Part shown: positions 24,689-31,501 of the stretch, in pieces
Position numbering within the stretch: position 1 is the first letter of the stretch
Layout of the letters: the number at the start of each line of letters is the position of its first letter
Assembly: GCA_944319925.1 (NCBI GenBank)
Contig: CALUFQ010000024.1
Span: 1 to 44,200 of the forward strand
Direction: 5' to 3'
Origin: an uncultured Paraprevotella sp.
GTDB lineage: Bacteria > Bacteroidota > Bacteroidia > Bacteroidales > Bacteroidaceae
DNA: 44,200 bases
Notes under the pieces: model-generated
What the model was told of the DNA's origin: nothing
What the model saw: the letters and a program-made list of their open reading frames with translations, nothing else
The model's database searches: none
Position numbers and translations under genes: made by a program

Positions 24689-25249
24689 TTATTGGTTTTG
24701 GCTTGGGGATGCGGGCGTCTTCCCGCTTTTTCCGATCCACGAGGCCGGAAAGGCGAAGATGAAGCTCGACATGAGGTTATAAATCAGAAATTCGAAAGTC
24801 AGTTGGATGGGCGAGATGCTTTGCAACAGGCCGACGACCTCATTGCCCACTTGGGTCACGTCCTCGCCCGGCATCATGCTCTGCATCATGGCCACGGCTT
24901 CCGGCTGTTGCAGGATGGAGGCGTAGGTGTCCACCAGCAGGCCGTTGTCGATGTAACGGAAATAGATGAACTGGGCCACGGCCATCAGCAGGGAGGCGTA
25001 CATGAAAACCAGTGTCGCCATCCACCAGGTTTGCCAAAAGCGCAGGGGGGCCACTTCGTGCCTGAATTTGCGGATGAGGTAACCTGCCGCAGCGATGGAC
25101 AGAATGCCCACCAGCAGCGAGAGGTTGCCCATCAGGGGTTGGGTAAGCCCGATGATAAACAGGGAGAAGCTGGCAATCCAGATCAGCCCCACGATGAGGC
25201 CGTACTGGGCGGCGTAGGCCCGTTGTTGTTTATAGCTTGTGATGTCCAT
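24689..25249 (-). CDS. DUF4199 membrane protein
   Basis: 186 aa with four membrane helices (about 17-35, 38-57, 70-95, 145-167) and a soluble loop (100-140) with PEAVAMMQSMMPGEDV. DUF4199 proteins are common in Bacteroidota, often beside a DPM1-like glycosyltransferase, as here. Function unknown. It is the first gene of the eleven-gene minus-strand run. Confidence 0.88.
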   Translation of the reverse strand: MDITSYKQQRAYAAQYGLIVGLIWIASFSLFIIGLTQPLMGNLSLLVGILSIAAAGYLIRKFRHEVAPLRFWQTWWMATLVFMYASLLMAVAQFIYFRYIDNGLLVDTYASILQQPEAVAMMQSMMPGEDVTQVGNEVVGLLQSISPIQLTFEFLIYNLMSSFIFAFPASWIGKSGKTPASPSQNQ

Positions 25250-25282
25250 GTCGTGATATTGATGTTAAAAAGTCATATCGTG

Positions 25283-25290
25283 CAAAATTA
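25283..25290 (-). promoter_or_regulatory. -7 element upstream of the large operon
   Basis: TAATTTTG on the minus strand, a perfect TAnnTTTG, 34 bases before the DUF4199 start. The -33 position has no clear TTTG. Gaps in the following eleven genes are all 16 bases or less, so this may drive the whole run. Confidence 0.6.
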
Positions 25291-25385
25291 CGAAAAAAAA
25301 GGCAGTGGGGCGACAGTTTTTGGGATTTTTTGTGCGATGGGGACAGAGAATGCTTTTGCAGGAATGAAAAAAGAAAGGGCTAAAG

Positions 25386-25417
25386 TTTGGCCGGGAAAGA
25401 AAAAGTTCCTACCTTTG
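25386..25417 (+). promoter_or_regulatory. promoter of the SRP RNA-tRNA unit
   Basis: TTTG at 25386-25389, a 20-base spacer, and TACCTTTG at 25410-25417: both boxes match the Bacteroidota consensus. Transcription would begin at about 25424, right at the start of the SRP RNA fold. This is the strongest promoter match in the window. Confidence 0.85.
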
Positions 25418-25424
25418 CAGCCAC

Positions 25425-25526
25425 AAACGGGAAAGTCCTGCACGGCCAGCTCCCTTCGAATCCCCCAGGGCTTGATCGCAGCAAGGGTAGTTGGTTGTAG
25501 CGGCGCGATGCAGTAAGCTTTCCCAC
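25425..25526 (+). ncRNA. ffs: signal recognition particle RNA, small bacterial type
   Basis: About 100 nt that folds into one long hairpin: GGGAAAG (25429-25435) pairs with CTTTCCC (25518-25524) and CTGCA with TGCAG just inside. The tip has the conserved asymmetric loop strands CAGG (near 25466) and AGCA (near 25480) around a short stem-loop GCTTGATCGC, the SRP S-domain where Ffh binds. The tetraloop is not the usual GGAA. I recall this type of sequence from Bacteroides SRP RNAs. It is followed directly by tRNA-Thr and shares its promoter. Confidence 0.85.
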
Positions 25527-25528
25527 CC

Positions 25529-25602
25529 GCCTCTTTAGCTCAGTTGGCCAGAGCACGTGATTTGTAATCTCGGGGTCGTTGGTTCGAATCCGACAAGAGG
25601 CT
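25529..25602 (+). tRNA. tRNA-Thr (anticodon UGU)
   Basis: Complete cloverleaf: acceptor GCCTCTT with AAGAGGC, D stem GCTC with GAGC, anticodon loop TTTGTAA (anticodon TGT), T stem GTTGG with CCGAC around TTCGAAT. The anticodon stem CGTGA/TCTCG has a U-U mismatch at its third pair. CCA is not encoded. It reads ACA (and other ACN by wobble) for threonine. Confidence 0.95.
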
Positions 25603-25616
25603 CGAAGACAGGGTGA

Positions 25617-25650
25617 AGGCGAAACGGAAGGGTTTCGCCTTTTTATTTTT
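25617..25650 (+). terminator. intrinsic terminator of the SRP RNA-tRNA unit
   Basis: AGGCGAAAC (25617-25625) pairs with GTTTCGCCT (25632-25640), a 9-bp stem, followed by a T-rich run. Confidence 0.85.
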
Positions 25651-25660
25651 TGGAAAGTCA

Positions 25661-26377
25661 ATGACGGAGGGTAAGTATTACAATCGGGCGATGGAGGCGC
25701 GGCTCGGAATGTTTTTCGAGGCGATGGACTGGGACGGGCTGACCGCTTATCTGGGCGGGTTGTCCCACAAGGATTTCCGCATGGCGGGCGACATCATCGG
25801 CGAACGGCTGTTGCCGCAGGTCGCGCCGCCCGTGTTTTGGGGTGCCTTCCATGCCTTGTTGGCTTTTCATGCCAAGGCTTTTCTGGGGACGATGCTCAAG
25901 TCGGCGCCGGTGCGCAGGCAGACGGTGGGGTTCACGCTCCGCGACGGTGGTTTCCTGCTGGTGGCGGATTTCCTGAACCTGCAGGGGACGGCTTTGGACC
26001 GCAGCAAATTCATCGTGGCCATGTTGCGTTTGTTTGGCGAGGACGTGGCGGAGCTGGAGCATCTTTTCCAATGCCTGCACGTGGAAGACGGGCAGGGGCG
26101 GATGGATTATCTGTTGCAGGGCGATGGCATGGCATGTGCCTACTTGCTTTTCCGTGCCATGCGCCATGCCGAACACGACCACGAGCTTTTGGCGCGTTGT
26201 TGCCGCCTGCTGATGAAGAAAGGCGACAGGCTTTCGTTCAATTTGGCCAGCTTGGCCAAGGTCTATTTTGATTTGCCGCAGGTGAAGGGCACGTTTTCCT
26301 TGCGTGTCAGCCCCTACCAGCTTGGGCGTTTGGAGTCGTCCTACGCGGATTTCAAGAAGATGATGTCTTTGGTGTAA
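25661..26377 (+). CDS. conserved-looking protein of unknown function
   Basis: 238 aa. I do not recognise it. It starts MTEGKYYNRAMEARLGMFFEAMDWDGL at ATG 25661; a longer frame from 25613 would run through the terminator hairpin, so it is rejected. It has no signal peptide or membrane helix. It is rich in helix-forming segments (AFHALLAFHAKAFLGTML, YLLFRAMRHAEHDHELLARCCRLLMKKG) with several His and Cys (HAEHDHELLARCC). Codon use resembles its neighbours. It follows the ffs-tRNA terminator by 11 bases with no good promoter motif in the gap, so read-through may supply it. Confidence 0.75.
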   Translation: MTEGKYYNRAMEARLGMFFEAMDWDGLTAYLGGLSHKDFRMAGDIIGERLLPQVAPPVFWGAFHALLAFHAKAFLGTMLKSAPVRRQTVGFTLRDGGFLLVADFLNLQGTALDRSKFIVAMLRLFGEDVAELEHLFQCLHVEDGQGRMDYLLQGDGMACAYLLFRAMRHAEHDHELLARCCRLLMKKGDRLSFNLASLAKVYFDLPQVKGTFSLRVSPYQLGRLESSYADFKKMMSLV

Positions 26378-26394
26378 GTTGGGCGTTCCGTTGC

Positions 26395-26417
26395 TTGTCC
26401 GTCCGGAGGCAAAACTC
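26395..26417 (-). repeat. short inverted copy of the S-flank unit
   Basis: TTGTCCGTCCGGAGGCAAAA here is the reverse complement of the sequence just before the S module at 11786-11805, where it reads TTTTGCCTCCGGACGGACAA. See the micro-inversion finding. Confidence 0.65.
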
Positions 26418-26501
26418 TTTGTTGCGATGAATCTCGAATCTGTCGCAGCATATCAGCGGGGTAGCATGAAACCGTTCTTCCCCCCTGAATTTCGACTGAG
26501 C
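26417..26501 (+). repeat. S module, copy 2
   Basis: Second copy of the 11808-11889 module, with scattered substitutions. Confidence 0.8.
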
Positions 26502-26507
26502 CCCCTT

Positions 26508-26553
26508 TCAGGCGGGACAGTTTTTTCATGGCGCACAAACAGCCATTATCGCC
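26508..26553 (+). repeat. degenerate Q edge plus P module
   Basis: AGGCGGGACAGTTT matches the Q edge; CATGGCGCACAAACAGCC then TTA (26546-26548) matches the P leader and loop, but the stem is broken (GCCA with TCGCC). Confidence 0.5.
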
Positions 26554-26588
26554 AAAAAAATCCCCGGAAGTCAGGGCGACTTCCGGGG
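26554..26588 (-). terminator. intrinsic terminator after the M16 peptidase gene
   Basis: On the minus strand CCCCGGAAGTC pairs perfectly with GACTTCCGGGG (11 bp, 5-base loop), followed by A and seven T. Confidence 0.9.
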
Positions 26589-26606
26589 ATTTCAATTTTG
26601 ATTTGT

Positions 26607-29441
26607 TTATTTTGTTTGCTCTTCCTTTTTGCATCCGGCAAAAATCAGGTCAATGACATCTGCCTTTTTGAAGAATTTCTTGGCGAACGCCTGCACGTCC
26701 TTCGTGGTGATGGACGCGATGAGGTTCTCGCGGTTCTTCGGGTCGTTGGAATCCACACCAGTCCGGTAGTAGTTGTAGAGCACCGTCATCCAGTAACTGT
26801 TATGCGGCTTGCTCTGTTCAAGCTCCTTCAAGGTGTTCTTGACCACTTTGTCCAGTTCCTCCTGCGTCACGCCTTCTTCGAGGATGTTGTCCACCTCCTT
26901 GTAGAGGAGCGGCTTCAGTTCGGTAGCCTTTTCGGGGTCGCATTCAAACGTCATGTACATGCTGTAGCTGTTATACGGCTCGCGCGAAGCACTGCCGCTT
27001 ACGCCCACGCCGTATGTGCCTCCGGCTTCCTCGCGGATGGTCTTGGTGTAACGCGTGGTGAGGATGTTGCCGAGAATGCTGATGATGTAGGCATCTTTCA
27101 GGTCATACTTCATTTCCTTGTTGAAGATGACCGCCACGGTGCTCTTGGGCGTTTCCATCGGCACGTTGATGACTTTCTCCGTCCGTCCTTTGGGGCTGCG
27201 CACGTTGCGGTCCACCCATTTCTCATGTCGGTAGAGCGACGGGATGGCTCCGATGTATTTCTCTGTCATGGCCTTGGCCGTGTCCTTCCCGATGTTGCCC
27301 ACGATGAAGAAGGTGAAGTCGCTAGCGTCGCAGATGCGGTCGCGGTATGCCTTTTCGATGCGGTCGATGGTCAGCTTGTCCACATATTCGTCGTTGAACA
27401 GCTGCAGGCGCGGACTGTAGTTCGACACGATGCGCGACATGGAGTCGCGGATGACGGTCTGCGGTTGCCCGGCGAGCAGTTTGGCATAGATGTGGTTACG
27501 CTCGATGAGCACCTTGTGGGTCAGCGTGTCGAAACGCGGAGCCGTGAAACGGAGGTAGAGCAGTTGCATCATCGTCTCGAAGTCCTTGGGTGTGGAGCTT
27601 CCGCCGACGGTTTCATACAGGGTGCTGATGTCCACCTTGCAGCTGGCCCTCTTGCCGGTGAGCAGCTTGTCCAGCTGTACGTCGCTGTAGTCCCCCAGGC
27701 CATAGCTGGACGCGAAGTCGCCGGCCGAGGATGCGGCGGGCAGGAAGTCGATGTCGGTGTAGAGCGATGTGCCGCCCGGGCTGTAGGCCATGAGGGATAC
27801 GGCATCCTTTTCGAACTCGGCTTTGCGATAAATCACTTTTGCCCCGTTGCTCAGGGTCCATTCTTCGGCTCCGAACTGCGGGAGTTCCTTCACGGCAGTG
27901 ATGCTTCCGCCTTGCGGTTCGTTTTCAATGAGCTTGCCTTCCACGTGGTTGTCCTCGTATGCGGCCACGGTCGTTTTCTCCATTTCGTCCACGATGGCCC
28001 GTGCTTCCTGTTCTGTCAGGTGGGTGACCCCTTCGCTCGGCCCGCTGACGATGATGGTGCGGTTATCGGCTTTCCACCATCTCCGTGCCTGGGCGGCCAC
28101 TTCTTCCGGCGTGATGGTCGGAAGGATCTCTTTCACGGCTTCGGCGTAGTCCGTGACGTCAACGATGCCTTCGTTTTCAAGGAAGTGCGATTGCATTTCC
28201 TCGGCATACGAGTCATTGGTGGTCTTGTCTTTATCCTTCACGGCCGATTCCAGCATGGTCAGGAAATTGGCTTTCACCCGTTCCAGTTCCGAGGCGGTGA
28301 AGCCGTGCTGATAGACTTGCTCGTGGGCTTCCAGTGCGCCGCGCAGGGCTGCGGCTTCCTCGTTGGGCTTGGCCGTGGCCATGATGTAGTAGCCATAATA
28401 CCCGCGTGCCACGCTATAGAGTCCGACGGACGCGCTCACGTAGGGTGCTTTGCCGCTTTGCACGAGTTCGCCGATGCGGGCGGACATCATGCTCTTGTAG
28501 AAGCTGATCAAGAGGCTGTTCTTGATGTCCTCGTAAGTGGTGTAGCCCTTGCCGTCGTATTCCTTCTCACGGAAGATGCGCACGACCTGCACGTTGGACG
28601 AGGTGGCTTCCTTGTCCGTGGCCAGGCAGAAGTAGGTCTCTTCGTGCGAGGGAATGTCGAAGAAAGGACGCGGCGTGGGATTTTCCACGGCGGGGATGGA
28701 CGAGAACACGTCTTTGATTTTCTGTTCCATCTTCTTGAGGTCGAAGTCGCCCACCACGACGATGGCTTCCAAGTCCGTGCGGTACCACTGGTGGTAGAAG
28801 TTGCGCAGTGTCTCGGGCTTGAACGTGCGGATGACGGCCGTGTCGCCGATCACGTCGCGTTCGGCATACATGGAACCCTTGTAGAGCACGGCGGCCTGTT
28901 GGTTGTACAGGCGGGTGGAACTCTTGTCGCGGCTGCGCCATTCTTCGGTGATTACGCCGCGTTCCGAGTCAATGTCCTTGGGGTCGAGGGTCAGGTAATA
29001 CGACCAGTCGTGCAGGATGAGCAGGCAGGTGTCGGTCAGTGTCTCGTCGGCCATGGGCACGTCGCTGATGTTATACACCGTTTCGTTCTGCGTGGTGTAG
29101 GCATTCAGGTTGCCACCGAAGGAGACACCGTGGCGTTCCAGCGTGGAAATCATGCTGTTGCCAGGGAAGTTCTTACTGCCGTTGAAGGCCATGTGTTCCA
29201 GGAAGTGGGCCAGGCCGTCTTGGTCGTCGTTCTCGAGCAGCGCACCGGCATTGCGGATGATGAAGAAGCTGGCGCGATCCTTGGGCTCTTCGTTGTGGCG
29301 TAAATAATAGGTAATCCCGTTAGGGAGTTTCCCCACATGGACGTTGGGGTCTGCCGGAAGCTTTTTGTTCCAGTCTATGGGCTGTGCGTAGCCCACAAGG
29401 CTGATGAAAAGCAAAGCCAGCAAAAGGACTTTTTGTTTCAT
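26607..29441 (-). CDS. M16 family zinc peptidase, fused two-half form
   Basis: 944 aa. Signal peptide MKQKVLLLALLFISLVGYAQ. The first M16 half has the inverted zinc motif HFLEH at 79-83 and a downstream glutamate in the GVITEEWR helix. A second M16 domain (from about 500) lacks HXXEH, as in pitrilysin/PqqL-type proteins. It should act in the periplasm or outer membrane on peptides. ATG 29453 is 4 codons upstream; 29441 gives the standard signal. It lies 30 bases (18 from the upstream ATG) after the acyl-CoA ligase stop, so is probably co-transcribed with it. Confidence 0.94.
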   Translation of the reverse strand: MKQKVLLLALLFISLVGYAQPIDWNKKLPADPNVHVGKLPNGITYYLRHNEEPKDRASFFIIRNAGALLENDDQDGLAHFLEHMAFNGSKNFPGNSMISTLERHGVSFGGNLNAYTTQNETVYNISDVPMADETLTDTCLLILHDWSYYLTLDPKDIDSERGVITEEWRSRDKSSTRLYNQQAAVLYKGSMYAERDVIGDTAVIRTFKPETLRNFYHQWYRTDLEAIVVVGDFDLKKMEQKIKDVFSSIPAVENPTPRPFFDIPSHEETYFCLATDKEATSSNVQVVRIFREKEYDGKGYTTYEDIKNSLLISFYKSMMSARIGELVQSGKAPYVSASVGLYSVARGYYGYYIMATAKPNEEAAALRGALEAHEQVYQHGFTASELERVKANFLTMLESAVKDKDKTTNDSYAEEMQSHFLENEGIVDVTDYAEAVKEILPTITPEEVAAQARRWWKADNRTIIVSGPSEGVTHLTEQEARAIVDEMEKTTVAAYEDNHVEGKLIENEPQGGSITAVKELPQFGAEEWTLSNGAKVIYRKAEFEKDAVSLMAYSPGGTSLYTDIDFLPAASSAGDFASSYGLGDYSDVQLDKLLTGKRASCKVDISTLYETVGGSSTPKDFETMMQLLYLRFTAPRFDTLTHKVLIERNHIYAKLLAGQPQTVIRDSMSRIVSNYSPRLQLFNDEYVDKLTIDRIEKAYRDRICDASDFTFFIVGNIGKDTAKAMTEKYIGAIPSLYRHEKWVDRNVRSPKGRTEKVINVPMETPKSTVAVIFNKEMKYDLKDAYIISILGNILTTRYTKTIREEAGGTYGVGVSGSASREPYNSYSMYMTFECDPEKATELKPLLYKEVDNILEEGVTQEELDKVVKNTLKELEQSKPHNSYWMTVLYNYYRTGVDSNDPKNRENLIASITTKDVQAFAKKFFKKADVIDLIFAGCKKEEQTK

Positions 29442-29471
29442 TTTGTGTATCATTAAAAAATAGAAATAATG

Positions 29472-31133
29472 TTATTTTTGCGTATTGTCTTTTTCGCGGA
29501 TTTCCACCCTCCGGATTTTCCCGCTGATGGTTTTGGGCAGCTCGTCCACAAACTCTATGACGCGGGGGTATTTGTAGGGGGCGGTCACTTGCTTCACGTG
29601 GTTTTGCAGGGTCTTGGCCAGGTTTTCCTTGTCCACGTCCCGGTAGTCTTTGGCCAGCACGATGGTGGCTTTCACCACCTGCCCGCGGATTTCGTCCGGC
29701 ACACCGGTGATGGCGCATTCCAGCACGGCGGGATGGGTCATCAGCGCGCTTTCCACCTCGAAGGGGCCAATGCGGTAGCCCGAACTTTTGATTACGTCGT
29801 CCACACGACCGACGAACCAGTAGTATCCGTCTTCGTCGCGCCAGGCCACGTCGCCCGTGTGATAAATGCCGTCGTGCCACACTTCGTGGGTCAGTCCCGG
29901 GTTGCGGTAGTATTCCTTGAATAGTCCTAGCGGCTTGCCTTTCGACGTGCGGATGACGATTTGGCCTTGCTCGTTCGGTGCGGCGGGAGTCCCGTCGTTT
30001 TTCAGCAAATCCACCTCATATTCGGGGTTGGGCACACCCATCGAGCCGGGTTTCGGCTCCATCCACGGGAAGGTGGCGATGGTCAGTGTCGTCTCCGTCT
30101 GCCCGAAACCTTCCATGAGCTTGATTCCCGTCAGTTTATAAAAGGTGTCAAACACCGAGGGGTTGAGGGCTTCGCCCGCGATGGTGCAGTATTGCAGCGA
30201 AGAGAGGTCGAATTGCGACAAGTCTTCGTGGATGATGAAGCGGAAGATGGTGGGCGGCCCGCAGAGTGAAGTGATGTGGTAGTCCTGTATCATCTTCAGG
30301 ATGTCCGCCGCGTGGAATTTCTCGAAGTCATAGACGAACACCGTCGCGCCGGCTATCCATTGCCCGTAGAGCTTGCCCCACACGGCTTTCCCCCATCCCG
30401 TGTCGGCCACGGTCAGGTGGAGGCTGTCTTTGTGCAGGTTGTGCCAATAGCATCCCGTGACGATGTGTCCCAACGGGTAAGTGAAGTCGTGGGCCACCAT
30501 TTTGGGCTCGCCGGTAGTCCCCGAGGTGAAGTACATCAGTGAGATGTCATCGTTCGAGTTCGGATGTTCCGGCCGCACAAACGGCTCGGCCCCCAACACG
30601 CCTTTTTGGAAATCCTCGAATCCGTTGGGTACGATAGGGCCTGCGGAAATCAGGTACTTGATGGACGGGGAGTAGGGGAGCGCGTCTTTCACGTGTTTGA
30701 GGATGACTTCTTCCCCGGCGCAGACGATGGCCTTGATGTCGGCCGCGTTGTTCCGATAGACGATGTCCTTGCCCGTCAGCAGATGGGTGGCAGGGATGGC
30801 CACGGCACCGATTTTATGCAGGGCGATGATGGAGAACCAGAACTCATACCGCCGTTTCAGGATAAGCATCACCATGTCGCCGTGGCCGATGCCCAACGAT
30901 TGGAAATAAGAGGCAGTGCGGTCGGTGTAGTCTTTGAGTTCGGCGAAGGTGAAATCGTGGTGTACGCCGTGGTCGTTGGTCCAGCAAAGTGCGATCTTGT
31001 TTGGTGCTTCGGCAGCCCAAGCGTCCACCACGTCATATCCGAAATTGAAATTTTCCGGCACTTTTACGTGGAAGTGCTTCACGAAGTCTTCTTGCGACGT
31101 AAAAGTAGTTTGACTTAGAAATCTTTCCAACAT
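29472..31133 (-). CDS. AMP-binding acyl-CoA synthetase
   Basis: 553 aa. ANL superfamily ligase of the acetyl/medium-chain type. It activates a carboxylic acid to the acyl-AMP and then to acyl-CoA. Motifs: the P-loop YFTSGTTGEPKMV, GFGQTETT (adenine-binding region), YHTGDVAWRDEDGYYWFVGR and VDDVIKSSGYRIGPFEVE (hinge), and the catalytic lysine in LPKTISGKIRR. The Trp-rich YHTGD context resembles medium-chain or acetyl-CoA synthetase-like ligases in gut Bacteroidales; substrate not fixed. ATG 31133 follows AAGGATT, and a promoter is close upstream. Confidence 0.93.
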   Translation of the reverse strand: MLERFLSQTTFTSQEDFVKHFHVKVPENFNFGYDVVDAWAAEAPNKIALCWTNDHGVHHDFTFAELKDYTDRTASYFQSLGIGHGDMVMLILKRRYEFWFSIIALHKIGAVAIPATHLLTGKDIVYRNNAADIKAIVCAGEEVILKHVKDALPYSPSIKYLISAGPIVPNGFEDFQKGVLGAEPFVRPEHPNSNDDISLMYFTSGTTGEPKMVAHDFTYPLGHIVTGCYWHNLHKDSLHLTVADTGWGKAVWGKLYGQWIAGATVFVYDFEKFHAADILKMIQDYHITSLCGPPTIFRFIIHEDLSQFDLSSLQYCTIAGEALNPSVFDTFYKLTGIKLMEGFGQTETTLTIATFPWMEPKPGSMGVPNPEYEVDLLKNDGTPAAPNEQGQIVIRTSKGKPLGLFKEYYRNPGLTHEVWHDGIYHTGDVAWRDEDGYYWFVGRVDDVIKSSGYRIGPFEVESALMTHPAVLECAITGVPDEIRGQVVKATIVLAKDYRDVDKENLAKTLQNHVKQVTAPYKYPRVIEFVDELPKTISGKIRRVEIREKDNTQK

Positions 31134-31154
31134 AATCCTTGTCTTAAAAGCCTG

Positions 31155-31191
31155 CAAAGTTACGCTTTGCACTTAATTGGGTACAAAGGTA
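31155..31191 (-). promoter_or_regulatory. promoter region of the acyl-CoA ligase gene, two -7 motifs
   Basis: Minus strand TAACTTTG (31155-31162) with TTTG (31184-31187) 21 bases upstream. That TTTG is also part of a second perfect -7 motif, TACCTTTG (31184-31191). Either or both could start transcription. Confidence 0.65.
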
Positions 31192-31331
31192 ACAAATAAT
31201 GTCTTATTTTGCATCGGCAAGTGTGGAAAAATGCTAGCATGGCAGGCTTTTCCGGTTTCCGGGGAGGCATTCCCCGCTCGTAATCCCCGGGAAGCGTGGA
31301 AGGAAAAAAGAAAAAGAGGGTGTATCAAAAT

Positions 31332-31379
31332 AAACTCCTCCGCCTTGTAGGGGAGGTGGCGCGAAGCGCCGGAGGGGTC
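31332..31379 (+). repeat. R module, copy 3
   Basis: Inner hairpin GGCGC-GAA-GCGCC, another compensated stem variant. Confidence 0.85.
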
Positions 31380-31422
31380 TCACGTCCACAAAGACATAGT
31401 TTATGAGTGTGCCCGTGGGGGT

Positions 31423-31471
31423 GAAACCCCTCAGGCCCGTTGGGCCAGCTCCCCTACAAGGCGGAGCAGTT
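31423..31471 (-). repeat. R module, copy 4
   Basis: Inverted copy with hairpin GGCCC-AAC-GGGCC on the minus strand; outer sequence slightly different (GGAGCAGTT). Confidence 0.8.
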
Positions 31472-31501
31472 GCTTCTCGCAGGTTTTGATACACCCTCTT
31501 T

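Larger units (their letters stand above)
31313..31501. mobile_element. MITE-like element with 18-bp inverted ends
   Basis: AAAGAGGGTGTATCAAAA (31313-31330) is exactly complementary to 31484-31501. The 189-bp element holds two R modules facing each other and nothing else. Its right end touches the mutS2 stop codon (31502-31504). The ends match the 11923-11998 palindrome, so both belong to one family. No transposase, no clear target duplication. Confidence 0.6.

Noticed and set aside
25613-25660. longer N-terminus for the orphan protein after tRNA-Thr
   Set aside because: It would be encoded by the terminator hairpin of the SRP RNA-tRNA unit; ATG 25661 is more likely.
26379-29303. 974-codon open frame on the plus strand opposite the M16 peptidase
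   Set aside because: Antisense to a gene with a signal peptide and HXXEH site; no family features and no promoter.
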